Shown: positions 34,201 through 44,622 of the stretch, in pieces
Layout of the letters: each line of letters opens with the position of its first letter
Numbering within the stretch: position 1 is the first letter of the stretch
DNA from: Capitulum mitella
Lineage: Eukaryota; Arthropoda; Thecostraca; Pollicipedomorpha; Pollicipedidae
DNA length: 64,000 nt
NCBI GenBank assembly: GCA_030062745.1
Contig: CP099846.1
Coordinates: 29,347,201-29,411,200, forward strand
Direction: 5' to 3'
Translations under genes and position numbers: made by a program
The notes under the pieces: generated by a model
The model's input: the letters and a program-made list of their open reading frames with translations, nothing else
The model's database searches: none
What the model was told of the DNA's origin: nothing

Positions 34201-37200
34201 TTCCACCGTAAGGACGCCACTATCGCTTCGGTGACTGCGGTGCCTTACTGCCCTTGTTAGGGCGTGTAACACTCCCCGGTGTAGAGCCTCGTGTTCTGCT
34301 CCGCCGCGTAAGCGGCGTCCCTTTTTTCTCTTTGCTCTCCTGAGTCTTTTTCTTTACTAAGCCAAAGCCACTGGGGATACCTAACGGTGCACAGCCTCCT
34401 CACTTGGCCCTCCGGGGGTGGTGAGGAGGTTCAGCGCACCAGGTGCGCGCTCTAGTTCCTCTTCACTCCCTCTACTAGACCTACTCTGTCCCGCCTTTCC
34501 ATCCTCGCAGTGGCCACATATAGCCTCACTCCACTACACATATAGTCCCACTACACCACACATCACACAGGAAACAGTATTTCTCACACGGACCTCACGC
34601 TTAACCTGTCGCAGGTTGTCGGGCATGTCCTCCCGGGACCCCCGAGGGGTCCCGTGAAACCGGTGGTGCCCCTCGGGTGGCGTGTGTGTCCCCCGAGTTT
34701 CTGCCGCCTCTGGATGAGCCGTTCATCTTCCTTCGACCTCTTGAAAGTCGCTTCACTAAAAACCCGTTCGCCCTCAAGAGGGAGTTCGACACTACCCTGG
34801 GTCCGGTCCGCACTGCCAAGGTGGTGCGGTCCGGATCCATCTTGATCCAGACGCAACACAAAGCCCAGACGGACAAGATCATGGGACTGACCTCCTTCCT
34901 GGGGGTCGCTGTGTCACCGGAAGTGGCATCCTTCCTTAATGCCACTATTGGCACCTTGTATGCCCCAGAATTGTCAGACTTGTCTGAGGAGCAGCTCCTG
35001 GTCGAGTGGCAGTCCCAGGGGGTCTGCCAGGTGTCTCGACCTCCTTCCTGGGGACGGGACCCGGCCCCAACCATCAGGGTAGCCTTTTGGGGTCCCCGCC
35101 TCCCTCAGCATATTTATGCTGGCTATCTCCGTCTCGCAGTCCGACCATTTGTGCCCGCCCTCAAAGGATGCCGGCACTGCCAGCGGTACGGACATACTGA
35201 CTGTCGCACAAAGACACCCACTTGCGGCATGTGTGCGGCTGCCCATGGTACTCGGGCCTGCCCAGAGGACGCCTCCCCTCTGTGTGCCGTTTGCGGCGGA
35301 CCGCACCCCGTTTGGGACGCCGGCTGCCCGGGTTGGGCGTACTTCTTCCGGATGGAGGCCGAGAAAGTCGAGAGGCGCCTTCAGGCCTCAGACCTCCCCC
35401 CTCGCGGCCCCCAAGAATGGCCGACGCCTAGCGAGGCCCACGGAAGCCAGAGACCTCGCCTTCCTGGCCCCTCTCAGGCAGACAGGACCCACGAGACGGA
35501 TCCTGCCCCCCTCCACGCGGGATCCTTGTCCTCGTTCCAGGCCGGATCCACTCCCGGCCTCCTCAGTTGCCCAGCCTAATGTGGCCCTGAGCCCGCCCTC
35601 CGAGAGCTTCTCAGGGACGACGACTCCTCTCCCCTTCCCTCGGTTCCCAGCTCGTGGAGGAGGTCCCTCTACTCTCCTGGGTCATGCCCGTCCATGGGGG
35701 TCTCGACCTCAAGCCGGGCAGTGCAGGCCTCCACTCTGTCCTCCAAATCAGAATCGACTCCTCGCGAGTCTGAGGGAGCCTCTGGTCCCCTGACGCCGCG
35801 GACTCGCTCGCGACTGCGGAGGGGCGGGGGTCTGCGCCGGACGCGCGACCCCGGCCCTAGTAGCCTCTAGTGGTGTCTCGAACTGGCTCTGAATTGCTGC
35901 TCCAGTGGAGCACTAACGGATTGGTGGGCCACTGGGCGGAATTCAGAGTATATCGTCAAAAACAGACCATTAGTTTCCGCCATTCAGGAGACTCATTTTC
36001 TCGATTTTGATCAGTATAATTCCAACATTTCTGGCTATTCCCTGTACAAACACTGCGTTAACGTAACTCCCCGCCGAGGTGGCACGGCTCTCTTTGTTTC
36101 CAGTTCCCTCTTGCACTCTAGAATTCACCCCAGATGTAACCTTGATTTTGTCTCCATGAAAATTCAACTTGCGCAGTTCCCCCTTACGTTGCTCTCGCTC
36201 TATCTATCCCCCTCTGACCGCGCTGTCACCCACCCCTCTCTCTCTCCACTTTGTTTCATCAGATCCCCTCCCCTTGCGTAATTTTGGGCGACTGCAACGC
36301 TCACCATGCCGCATGGGGTTGTCGCATTACAGACTCCAGGGCCCGGTCCATTGAAACGCTTCTACACGACCACAACCTAGTATTCCTCAATGACCGGAGC
36401 CGCACACATGCAGCTGTTAGATCACATTCATCCATTGACTTCTCTCGTGTTTCCAGTAACATATCTGTGTGATTTACGTTGTGCGTACAACCAGACAGAT
36501 ATTTTAGCGACCATTACCCCGTACACAGTCATCTGCATAACACTCCCTCAGGCCAACACGACCACTTCCTGACCAGGTGGAACATTAAACGCGCAAACTG
36601 GCCATCCTACGACATGCAAATTGACGCTAGTCAACCTCCAAATTCGACGCCTCCGCTTACACAGTTCCTGGATACAATTCTTCAAGCAGCACACAACATT
36701 CCACATACCTGACGACCACACGGCCGCATGCAGGTCGCTTGGTGGTGACGCCCGCCAGAAAGCAGTGGCGATCCGGCGCCGACCCGAGCAGGTTTTTTAG
36801 AGGCTATGTCTGCGGCCCGCACGAGGAGGCGGCTAGACAGGCACGTACACGGTGCAGACGCATAATTCTTGCAGGAAAACGCAAATCCTGGGAACTGCAC
36901 AGCAATAATTTCAACAGACACACCCCTCTTACGAAGATTTGAAATCTTGTACGCGCATTTCCTACGAAATTTTCACCCCCAGAGCTTTTCCACAACTGAC
37001 TACAGAGGGCATGACGTATTCAGCACCGAGAGAGGTCGTGACACAGTTTGCACAGCACTACGCGGCAGTCTCTGCCAACTCACAGCATACACAAACCACA
37101 CTCACCCATTTAAATTTGACACTGCAGGCATGCCACTTCCACTCAGACAACACTGAAGCATGCAATCAGCCATTCACCCTCGCAGAACTCATGCACGCTC

Positions 37201-40200
37201 TCAGCAGGTGTGGCAACTCCTCGGTAGGACCGGATCAGATAGCGTATCCCTTTTCGCAAAATCTCCCTGAATTCGGTCAATTACAGCTGTTAAGTGCATT
37301 AAATAAAACCTAGTTAAACGAAGACTTTCCGGCCACCTGGTCTTCCTCTACCGTAATTCCTATCCTCAAAGCGGGCAAACCTTCCAGTAACCCTGCCAGT
37401 TGCCGCCGCATGTCACTCACCAGCTGTGTGAGCTCTTCGAGAAAATGGTCAACGATCGAATTAGAACCTGTCTAGAAACAAATAACATCATCTCTCCTCA
37501 CCAAAATGGCTTTCGATCGCGCCGCTGCACGGTCGACAGTCTACTGCACATCATACAAAGGCAGCTAAATTTATCTCTAACTTTCTTCGTTTAAGAACAT
37601 TCACAGTGCGTTGCGGCAACGTCCACTCCCCTTCTACCGTTCAGGAGCAGGGCTTGCTGCAGGGCAGCGTACTTTCCCCTACTTTATTTCTTCTAATGAT
37701 CAGTGACGTCGCGGACGATCTCCCAACCATACACCCGGGCCTCAAATACTCACTGTGCTGATGACGCAGCGGTGTAGTTCACCCACCCCAGCGTTGACCG
37801 CGCCAACACATTTGAGCAACTCGCACTTGATTCTATTCATCAATGGCGTAACCGGTGGGGCTTACAGGTTTCAGTTCCTAAATCAGCCACGACAGTTTTT
37901 TTCACATTTTCCTCGTAATATACAACCTGTAACTCCTTTGCGTCTCAGAGGCGAAGACATCCCTGTCCATACTCATTTCAAATATTTAGGCATCACATTA
38001 GATCGAAAACTTACCTTCAGCGCCCACGTTGCCAACTTACGACAACGTTGTCTTCGCCGTCTTAACATTTTACAATGCATTTCCGGCCAGGACTGGGGGC
38101 CGACAGGCGCACCTTCCTGTGCCTCTACATGGCTCTAATTCGATCGATTCTAGAATATAATGCGTTTCTTTTTGACAATATCTCTTCCTCCCTTGCTTCG
38201 GTTCTGAAGGCCATCCAGGACCGAGCACTTCAAGTCACCACTGGTGCCTTTGCTGCGTTCTCGTGCGAGAATCTCCGGGCCGAAGTTGGCATTCCTTCTC
38301 TCGCACATAGGCAAGCACTTCTCATGAAATACTCCATCCGAGTCCATACCACCCATAATCACCCCATAATCACCCATCACAACACATTCTGACTCGCAGT
38401 CGGTGCAGACCACGACGGAACACCCACTGCATCGCGCAGCAATTGAAAAACGTAATAAACACGTCGGGCTTCCGCCAAATCCCTTACCACTCAACTCCAG
38501 CACCCGGCAGTCATTGGACTTATCGTTAATTTGATATTGGATACCTTTTTACGGAGAACAAAAATTTCGTCACCTCCGCGGAAACACTCCAAACCTTCAC
38601 TGAATTTAGAGAACAATTCCTGGACTACACCTTTTTGTACACTGATGGCTCCAGGACCCCAAGGCCACGGGAGCAGCATTCATAGGAGGTGGGGCCCGCC
38701 TCTCCATTCGGCTTTCTAAATTTCACTCCATCTTCACTGCGGAAATCCGGGCCTTGTTTGCTGCCTTGAATCATATCAGACACGAAAAATGGCACCGAGT
38801 AGTCGTCTGCACGGACTCTCAATCTTCACTTCATTCACTATGCCGACTTCACAGTATAACACATCAAGACATCCATGAACTAATACAGACACACAGCACA
38901 CTTCCTGACAACACTCACCTCATTTTCCTGTGGGTGTCGGGGCACAGCTGCATCCCTGGGAACGAGGCCGCTGACGCCCTGGCAACACTTTCCCATTCAC
39001 GACGACGACCCAGTGCATTGCTCAGACTTACGTGCCCTCTCCGCCTAAAAATTTAAACATGTACAAAGGCACTGGGACTCTCACGTTCATTTTCATATGC
39101 ACCCCATCAAACCGGAACTCACAAACCGGGAAACTTCCAATCAAAACATTCGTCAGGAGGGAGCTGTCCTGTCTCGCCTCCGCATTGGTCACACCCGTCT
39201 CACACACTCCTACGTCTTTGGTGGACTCGGACCCACCCAATGCCACGCATGTCACACACATTACAACATCGCACATTTTCTCATACACTGTCCCAGATAT
39301 ACCAGGCACCGACTCCCTCTCATCGCCTATGTGCGAGATAAGCAGATCCCCCTGGTGCTGCCCACTTTGCTAGAGAATGATCACCTTGACCTTATCAAGC
39401 TCGTTTTTTCATTCCTCGAAAAAAAACGGGCTTCACCAATTTTATCTAGTACACTTTCTGTATCATACCACACAACACAACAGAGCACTATCCCAAATAA
39501 CAGGATACAAACACGAATTCCACCACGCAATAAAACGAATTCCACAAACGTTGGAAGTGCTGGAATTACAACAAGTAACACCTAGAAAAGGATTATAATA
39601 TCCATCAATATGTATACAAGATATGAGGTTGTGAATCACTATATATACCCTCACTGGAACAAATACAAATAACATGTATGCTCTTGAATTCGATTAAACC
39701 CAACAGGTTTAAACCGATTCCATTGTTCACACAAACAAACAACACTATCACGAAATCCAGGACACTATCACGAATCACAGTACACAAACAAGATAATATG
39801 GAAAACCGCCTTATTAAAAAGTTAAACGTAAATTGGGTTTACTCCCGCGCTTCCGGCTTCGTGTGAGTTTTTTTCCCAAACGCCGCAGCATACAATACAT
39901 AGCGCCATAACACATAGCACACTGGATGTCAGTGGAGCCAAGGGGGCCCCTGTTGCGGGATGCCATTGCTGGCTGAGCCAAGGGTCCCTCTGTTGCGGCA
40001 ATGAAGCTGGTGTCCCACTGTGTGGATTCAACGAAGCCAAGAGGTCCCACTGCAACGCCCTTGGGCAAGGTGCCTCGTCATATTTCCATGTTCTCATATG
40101 CTATGCTGTCGTCTGGCGGCCTTGGGCAAGACGCACGGTCTTCCTTCCGTCCCGTCTCCTATCGTCGTCTTCTCTGGACCTCTGCTGCGGTGACGATGTT

Positions 40201-43200
40201 GATATTCACACAGTCTACGCCCGCTCACTGCCTACAGCCGCTATATATTGCATGTCGTGCGCTTGCTTTGCAAATGTATCTTTTTTCATTTCAACATCAG
40301 AGTGGCGGTCTGAGGCGGTCTGAGGCAGCATCCTTCAAAGCAACCCTCCGGCGCGTTCCGCTGTTTCGGCTTTGCTCCCCTTGACTTTGAAAACCAGACA
40401 TCTATGAGCTCGTATAAAGTAACTTGTTTAAACAACAACGAACATAAAGTAGGTTGTCCCCAAGGCAATTACCTTACGACCAGCCTGATGTAAAAAAATG
40501 ACTAACAGGCACTGCCAGGTCCTGTTACTGATGGCGGGCACACACCAAATGACGCTGCAGTGCGCGCCTGCATGGCGGCACGGGCGGTCCATGGAAGTCA
40601 GATGGCAGGGTGTAGGGCAAGACAACGTCTCGCGTGCATCGACGGCGCGTGCCCATTTCGGAACGAGGCCGCTGGACATGTAAATCACCGTCCTGCCTAG
40701 TGTTCCTCTGATGCGTCTCAGATTCTGTACGGAACCGACCGACAAGGTCGTTCCGTGCAGGCACGCCTTATGTAATACCATGAGCGTATTACAGCCGTAT
40801 GATTCTGAAGCAGGTCCGACACACCGATTTTTTGCGACCGAAAATAACTTGCTGTCGAGTGGTGGAGTTGTAGATATTTTGCTTTCAAAAGAAAAGTTTA
40901 TAGGCACTTTAATTTTGGAAAAGGGCTGAACAAAGCGGCCGACACCCAAAGTATCGAAATAAACATTTAGAGATAGAAAACGCTACACAGATGGAGATTT
41001 GACCCCTCCCCCTGGCGGGCGGTCTGGATCCGCCCGTGGTTTTGTCCATGTGTCCAGAGTATGCAAAGAGCCATCGCGATGATAATCTTCGACTGACGGC
41101 TCTGCAACGCTGTTGCATGGCATGTAACGTAACGCCATCGAAATACGACGGCGCTGTGCCCGGAACCGCCGCGGCGGCCCAGACCAGTCGTCACTGACCC
41201 GTGAAGTGATGTCTCAGCATGTGAAATGTTCGTGGAAGCTCCGCCGGCCACCTGACCAACAGGCAACCTCCAGTCTCAACTCAGTCACAAGCTACACTCC
41301 GTTCGGTCCGCACTGGAGCACCAGCATTCGGCAGCCTACCCCCTCTACACACACAAAACATGAAGACCCTCGATCCGGCTGAATCTCACAGGTCTCGTGT
41401 TCGAGGTTGACGAAGGCAAGCTTCCCGCTGCCCTCGCGACATTCCGCTTGGTGACACCGCTGCGTAACCAACATACATTGTTCGGGTCCACCACCGGTTG
41501 TCACCCTAACATCGTCCTGACTATACCGGTAATCTCCCCTCCGTAGTCCTGAGGTGTGGGAAGGTTAAAAAAGGTAGGGTTTGAGGAAGTGTTGAGGAGT
41601 GCCCGGGGAAGTACTCAGGACGGTAGTTCAAACAACAGATCATTCAGATGTTTGGTCAGAACTCCATTCCCAGCAATCGTCCTCGGCCGGACGGAGTCGC
41701 GCTGCTGGTCTTCTGCGTGAAAGTTACAGTCGGCTTTTAAACGGAACATCTCTTTGTTTTAAGACGTCTGACAGATCGGATCCCTTTAATGGCTTGGTGG
41801 TAACCGACTGGCCTGCATAGCCGCGCGGATTATGGTGTCATGGTCAGCACTGCCAGGTCGCGCGCCACATCCCGCGCAGGAAGGCGAGTCAGCGAGAGCA
41901 GTGAGAGTTGCGTCTGAGTGCGCTGAAGAGTTCGGGCTCTTCGCGAGAATAGTGGCGAGGTGCCAGTATAAATATCGGAGCTGTGCAAAGCCGAGGCAGG
42001 CGGGCCGGGTGCCAGGCGCCGCTGCGATAAGCACAGCTGTACTGTGAAGGCACCTCTGTTCGGCGCCTGCCCGGAGATCCGGAGAGATAGCGTGTATCGG
42101 TTTGACGGTATGCGGGCGGTCAGCGCGGCGGTGTCATCTCGCGCCGGCCGCAAACTAACGGCCCGAGGCGCCGGGGGGGGGATGGTCGGTGCCGACTCTT
42201 ACATCACCCCGACCCTGTATGAGCCGGAAGGAGGAGAGGAGAAAGCCGGGCTGTGCCACTTCATGAATAGCCCATCTGCCAAGCACTTATCCTCGGCCTC
42301 GTACAAAGCCCATTGACGTGGAAGACATGTGGCAAAAATATTTTGATGCCCACCTTGGTTTTTGCGTTGGCGTTGGGATTTTGACAAAAGCCGGTTTGTT
42401 TAGTCTGGTCCCCGAAGCTTTGAAGGACGATAATGTTAGCAGACCAAGGTCGACGTGTGCCTGTGTTGTTAGCTTTTAGCGGCCCTCAAAGCGAAGAGCA
42501 GATTCTACGCGAAAAGTGATGTGCCGTTCTCTGTGCTGCCATGTCGCCGTGACGTCAGCAGCCGTCACGGCGCTGACGTCACGCCGTTACGACGCCCGAG
42601 ATCGTCTGCAGAACAGACGACCTCGGGTGTCAACGACGCTGGCGGTCTCGAGGTTTGGCTGTCAGTAATATCGCACACAGTGGAGCTCTGAGGCTGCTGT
42701 CTGGGGAAATGAAGCTTACAAACACGGTAAATGAGTAAAACAACTTCTACATGCTACCACGCATTAGCCACAGTCCATAGAACACTTGATACGGTTTTCC
42801 AGCATAACTTGCGTATATGCGCAGTGTGACGGGCAGATGTCTGATATGCTTGTCTGTTAAACGTTTTTTGTCAGTGTGAGTATCCTAGATACAATTTGGC
42901 GTCTTTATTTAATCTGAAAGTGGCGCCGCACTATTATATATTTGTCCGCTATAAACAAACAAATGCTCTTCCCGAAAATCGTGCATGAGTTTTGCATATG
43001 AAGCCAAAATTTCAAGTAGTTGTGTGTCAAAATGAAACCATTTTTCGTAGCGCGGACTGGGGGTATGGGGATTTCGTGGTACCCACAAACGTATTGAAAA
43101 CTGGACACCGTCGCTGAGGGTCGTAGTTTCTGGCGGAGGTAAGCATCAAACTTCGAAATAGGTTCAGGTGCTCACACAAATAAACAATTTACAGTTTCCG

Positions 43201-44622
43201 TAAGTAAGCCGTTTTTTTCAAACGTGAAACATATTCCTAAAAATGATGTTTTGCGGCGGAATAACTTCTCGCTACGAATCCCTCCACTGGCATGTCCCTC
43301 CTGCATCGTGCGTTGCTTATGTCCCCTAGCATTAACATGTGGTAACCAAAACAAATGGCGCGGGCGCTATATGACCATGCGCAGTCTGCGCGCTGTACAG
43401 TAGCCCAGATACACACAGTCCTCGTAATCGGACCTGCGAAAATGTCCCATTGGATTTCAGTGATCACATAAGAGGTGAGTTTGGGACGGTGCTGGGGAAT
43501 CCCCTCGAACAACCAGTGACACGGCTGAAGTCTTATCCAACCAGAACATTAATCAGTCGCCATGCTCAGTCTGAGCAGTCACCGCCACCAATGGCCTGTG
43601 GATGACGGCATCGATGACGGTGCTGGTCGACGTCGTGTGGATGGCGGCATCCCAGCTCTCACAGACGCTCAGTAACATCAGGCCACGCCAGCCACGTCAG
43701 CCGCGCCGGCCACGAGTCCGCGGCCGGCGCGACTGACGTCGCTGCGCGCCAGTCGCGGCTCGCTGACGCCGCCGCCGGCTCGGCAGGCCGGAGGAGACGG
43801 GGGCCGGTCTACAGGGCTGTCTGCAGATGAGCTACCACCGCGCCTGGCGGCACCTGCTGGTGCTGGTGTACTCGCGCGAGCTGCTGCTGCTCGACCTGCA
43901 GCTGCAGCAGGCCGTCGCCACCGTGCCGCTCGACAAGTCCGGCTCGCCGTTCGTGCAGGTCAGGCGGGGGGCGGAGTGACGCGGTGGCGGCATGAACTGA
44001 CCGAGTGGTTTATGTGTGCCGTTTGATTGGTCGACGTGTAGCCCTGCCCGCTGCCTCCCGCGCCGTTGGTCCGCGTCCATTGCAGCGCGCCGACGGTATC
44101 CCGAGGTTCGTTGCATCAGCTGCTGCCCTAAGTCCTGGTCTGGTCATCCCTGCGTTACAAGTGCACCGTATGTCGATGCTCGTGCTGAGGCCGTCAGGCT
44201 CCGGCCGACCCGGCCGGTCGGCGAGCCGCCCGGTGACGTCAGGCGCTGTCCGCCAGGTGCTGCCGCTGTCGCGCGCCGACGCGCTCTTCACCGTGTCGGA
44301 GAGCGGCGTGGCGACGCTGCGCGGCCGCGCGCCGGGCGCCGAGCTGGCCTACGAGCCGCGCGGCCAGACGGACGCGCCACGGCTGACGCGCCACCTGCGG
44401 CTCTCGGGCGCCGCGCTCGAGCCCGTCTCCGAGGCGCGGCTGGCCGTGCTGCTGTCGGACGGGCGCGTGCTGCTCTGGGAGGCGGCGCCGACGGCGGCCG
44501 GACTGCGACCGCTGTGGCCACGGCTGCCGGCGCGGCTGCTGCTCTCTGGCCTGCTGCCGGCCGGCCCAGCCGCGCCCACCGTGCTGCGCATGTGCCCGCC
44601 GCTCACCTCCAAGAACTGGCAG
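21288..44622 (+). CDS. WDR11: WD repeat-containing protein 11 (5' part, eight exons)
   Basis: WDR11 is a large beta-propeller protein that, with FAM91A1 and C17orf75 in vertebrates, tethers endosome-derived vesicles at the trans-Golgi; it is also linked to Hedgehog signalling. Exons: 21288-21403, 21884-21995, 22533-22680, 30146-30319, 30656-30775, 31188-31269, 43787-43958 and 44257-44622. All junctions keep phase and give 430 codons, roughly the first third of the 1,224-residue human protein. Diagnostic blocks are MDWGWQGLLAYGC (across the first junction), TLEKHKALVTK, GHIVIWDA, LLLAVHPPNSLILWDTDSG, SFDFDPFDP, CLQMSY, SREL plus LLLLDL, and RMCPPLTSKNWQ. The start ATG at 21288 gives a 39-residue N-terminus similar in length to human. 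Introns of 7.5 kb (22681-30145) and 12.5 kb (31270-43786) are packed with transposons. No later exon is found in the window. Confidence 0.92.
23264..23335 (+). mobile_element. tRNA-like sequence with A and B boxes (SINE head or tRNA pseudogene)
   Basis: The segment has an A-box-like ctcagttggttcagcg and a B-box-like ggtgggttcgaatcg at tRNA-like spacing. The acceptor stem does not pair convincingly. I treat it as the promoter head of a SINE or a tRNA pseudogene. Confidence 0.4.
24308..24530 (-). pseudogene. LTR-retrotransposon (Gypsy-type) integrase C-terminal fragment
   Basis: The minus-strand frame reads RTGQHVLMQDLKMGLW, then RSGTV and RIYWRNSRCLRP. This matches the end of Gypsy-type Pol proteins: a V-x-V-Q-D segment, K-x-x-W, R-x-G-x-V and Y-W-R-N-x-R-x-L-R-P. 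No upstream reverse transcriptase or LTRs are visible, so it is a fragment. The GCC-rich stretch next to it (24170-24330) produces long spurious frames on both strands. Confidence 0.55.
26295..27248 (-). other. unexplained 317-codon open frame in WDR11 intron 3
   Basis: A stop-free frame of 954 bp lies antisense in the intron. The translation (starting MWTTTLNRFHARHLPF) contains no domain I recognise. It shows no clear codon preference and includes homopolymer-rich text common in nearby transposon debris. It could be a transposon reading frame, a lineage-specific gene, or chance. Confidence 0.3.
28173..28209. repeat. (AT)n microsatellite
   Basis: About 18 TA dinucleotides in WDR11 intron 3. 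Confidence 0.95.
29320..29398 (-). mobile_element. tRNA-like sequence on the minus strand (SINE head)
   Basis: Read on the minus strand it has a canonical A box (tggccgagtggt) and a B-box-like cgagttcgcgccc about 45 bp later, followed by unrelated sequence. Stem pairing is poor. It is a SINE head or tRNA pseudogene. Confidence 0.45.
30146..31269 (+). CDS. WDR11: WDR11 exons 4-6
   Basis: Exon 4 (30146-30319) encodes MNWVYHVDGCGHLLLAVHPP and the NSLILWDTDSGNKIWKK WD-repeat end, then SFDFDPFDP. Exon 5 (30656-30775) encodes PNSLLFMDDFTVAR and GRKFYLSGVRNSSAPTTP. Exon 6 (31188-31269) encodes TYDEKSTRDKLKKKVLDLVT and ends in phase 2 before gtaagt. These exons are nearer 50 percent GC than the first three or the last two. 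Confidence 0.9.
32053..33214. mobile_element. 1.16-kb element with poly-C inverted ends
   Basis: The left end ttcccggcagggggg and right end cccccctgccggaa are inverted matches. Between them is non-coding DNA with phrases typical of invertebrate repeats. It includes four TGACCT half-sites at 32560-32592. A clear target duplication is not visible. It resembles the TTAA-flanked element at 54798-56032 in size, poly-C ends and half-site content. Confidence 0.5.
33890..34300 (+). repeat. LINE 5' region with tandem-repeat-like segments
   Basis: Three related segments start near 33893 (cccacaccgcactttt), 34031 (ccacaccgcactttcc) and 34155 (gcacaacgcatttg). Each is followed by a ctgcctttgt/ctgcccttgt-gagggcg block and a C-rich stretch. 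The spacing of about 139 and 123 bp suggests repeated promoter units at the LINE's 5' end. Confidence 0.5.
34677..35579 (+). CDS. LINE ORF1 (gag-like, three zinc knuckles)
   Basis: An open frame of about 300 codons encodes a nucleic-acid-binding ORF1p. The middle (SILIQTQHKAQTDKIMGL) fits the RNA-binding fold of gag-like ORF1 proteins. At 35165-35335 three CCHC-type knuckles follow: CRHCQRYGHTDC, CGMCAAAHGTRAC and CAVCGGPHPVWDAGC. The C-terminus is Pro/Ser-rich. The start is uncertain because the frame begins at a GTG and the upstream ATG (34625) is in another frame, so the 5' end may be frameshifted. Confidence 0.7.
   Translation: MACVSPEFLPPLDEPFIFLRPLESRFTKNPFALKREFDTTLGPVRTAKVVRSGSILIQTQHKAQTDKIMGLTSFLGVAVSPEVASFLNATIGTLYAPELSDLSEEQLLVEWQSQGVCQVSRPPSWGRDPAPTIRVAFWGPRLPQHIYAGYLRLAVRPFVPALKGCRHCQRYGHTDCRTKTPTCGMCAAAHGTRACPEDASPLCAVCGGPHPVWDAGCPGWAYFFRMEAEKVERRLQASDLPPRGPQEWPTPSEAHGSQRPRLPGPSQADRTHETDPAPLHAGSLSSFQAGSTPGLLSCPA
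35900..39340 (+). pseudogene. LINE ORF2 (endonuclease, reverse transcriptase, RNase H), broken
   Basis: Fragments fall in all three plus frames. Endonuclease: ETHFLDFDQY, LGDCNAHHAAWG (near 36277) and SDHYPV (near 36494). Reverse transcriptase: GPDQIAYP, LFEKMVNDRI, SPHQNGFRSRRCTVD, and the catalytic box as CADD at 37754-37765 instead of the usual (Y/F)ADD. Thumb: THFKYLGITLDRKLTFSAHV. RNase H: YTDGS near 38640, CTDSQSSLHSL and WVSGHSCIPGNEAADALA. No single frame spans the domains, so the copy is dead. Confidence 0.8.
42548..42627. promoter_or_regulatory. paired CRE-type palindromes and a second hairpin
   Basis: Two perfect TGACGTCA sites (42550-42557 and 42574-42581) are arranged in a 36-bp near-perfect palindrome (42549-42584). 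A second inverted repeat follows at 42594-42627 (cccgagatcgtctg against cagacgacctcggg). Function is unknown; it lies 1.2 kb upstream of WDR11 exon 7, inside the intron. Confidence 0.5.
43787..44622 (+). CDS. WDR11: WDR11 exons 7-8
   Basis: Exon 7 (43787-43958) encodes GCLQMSYHRAWRHLLVLVYS, RELLLLDLQLQQAVA and DKSGSPFVQ. Exon 8 (44257-44622) encodes VLPLSRADALFTVSESGVAT, VLLSDGRVLLWE, LLLSGLLPAGPAAP and RMCPPLTSKNWQ, ending phase 0 before gtcggt. Both exons are above 70 percent GC. Both phases fit the preceding exon 6 across the 12.5-kb intron. Confidence 0.9.

Larger units (their letters stand above)
33890..39600 (+). mobile_element. decayed non-LTR retrotransposon (I/Jockey-group LINE with RNase H)
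   Basis: A full-length but inactivated LINE inserted in sense in WDR11 intron 6. Order: a 5' region with repeated segments (33890-34300), ORF1 with three zinc knuckles (to 35579), then a broken ORF2. ORF2 holds endonuclease (about 35940-36570), reverse transcriptase (about 37170-38340), RNase H (about 38625-39010) and a terminal Cys/His segment (GHTRLTHSYVFGG, C-x2-C, H-x4-C; about 39160-39310). The RNase H plus terminal zinc segment points to the I-like clades rather than Jockey proper. Many frameshifts and stops break ORF2. Ends are approximate; no target duplication was found. Confidence 0.85.
31270..43786. other. WDR11 intron 6 (12.5 kb, transposon-filled)
   Basis: It holds a 1.16-kb element with poly-C inverted ends (about 32053-33214), a LINE (33.89-39.6 kb), a stretch with CRE-like palindromes near 42548-42584, and otherwise unrecognised sequence. 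I see no WDR11 exon. In 39.6-42.5 kb and 42.7-43.7 kb nothing can be named with confidence apart from a hAT-terminus-like motif near 41030. Confidence 0.7.
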
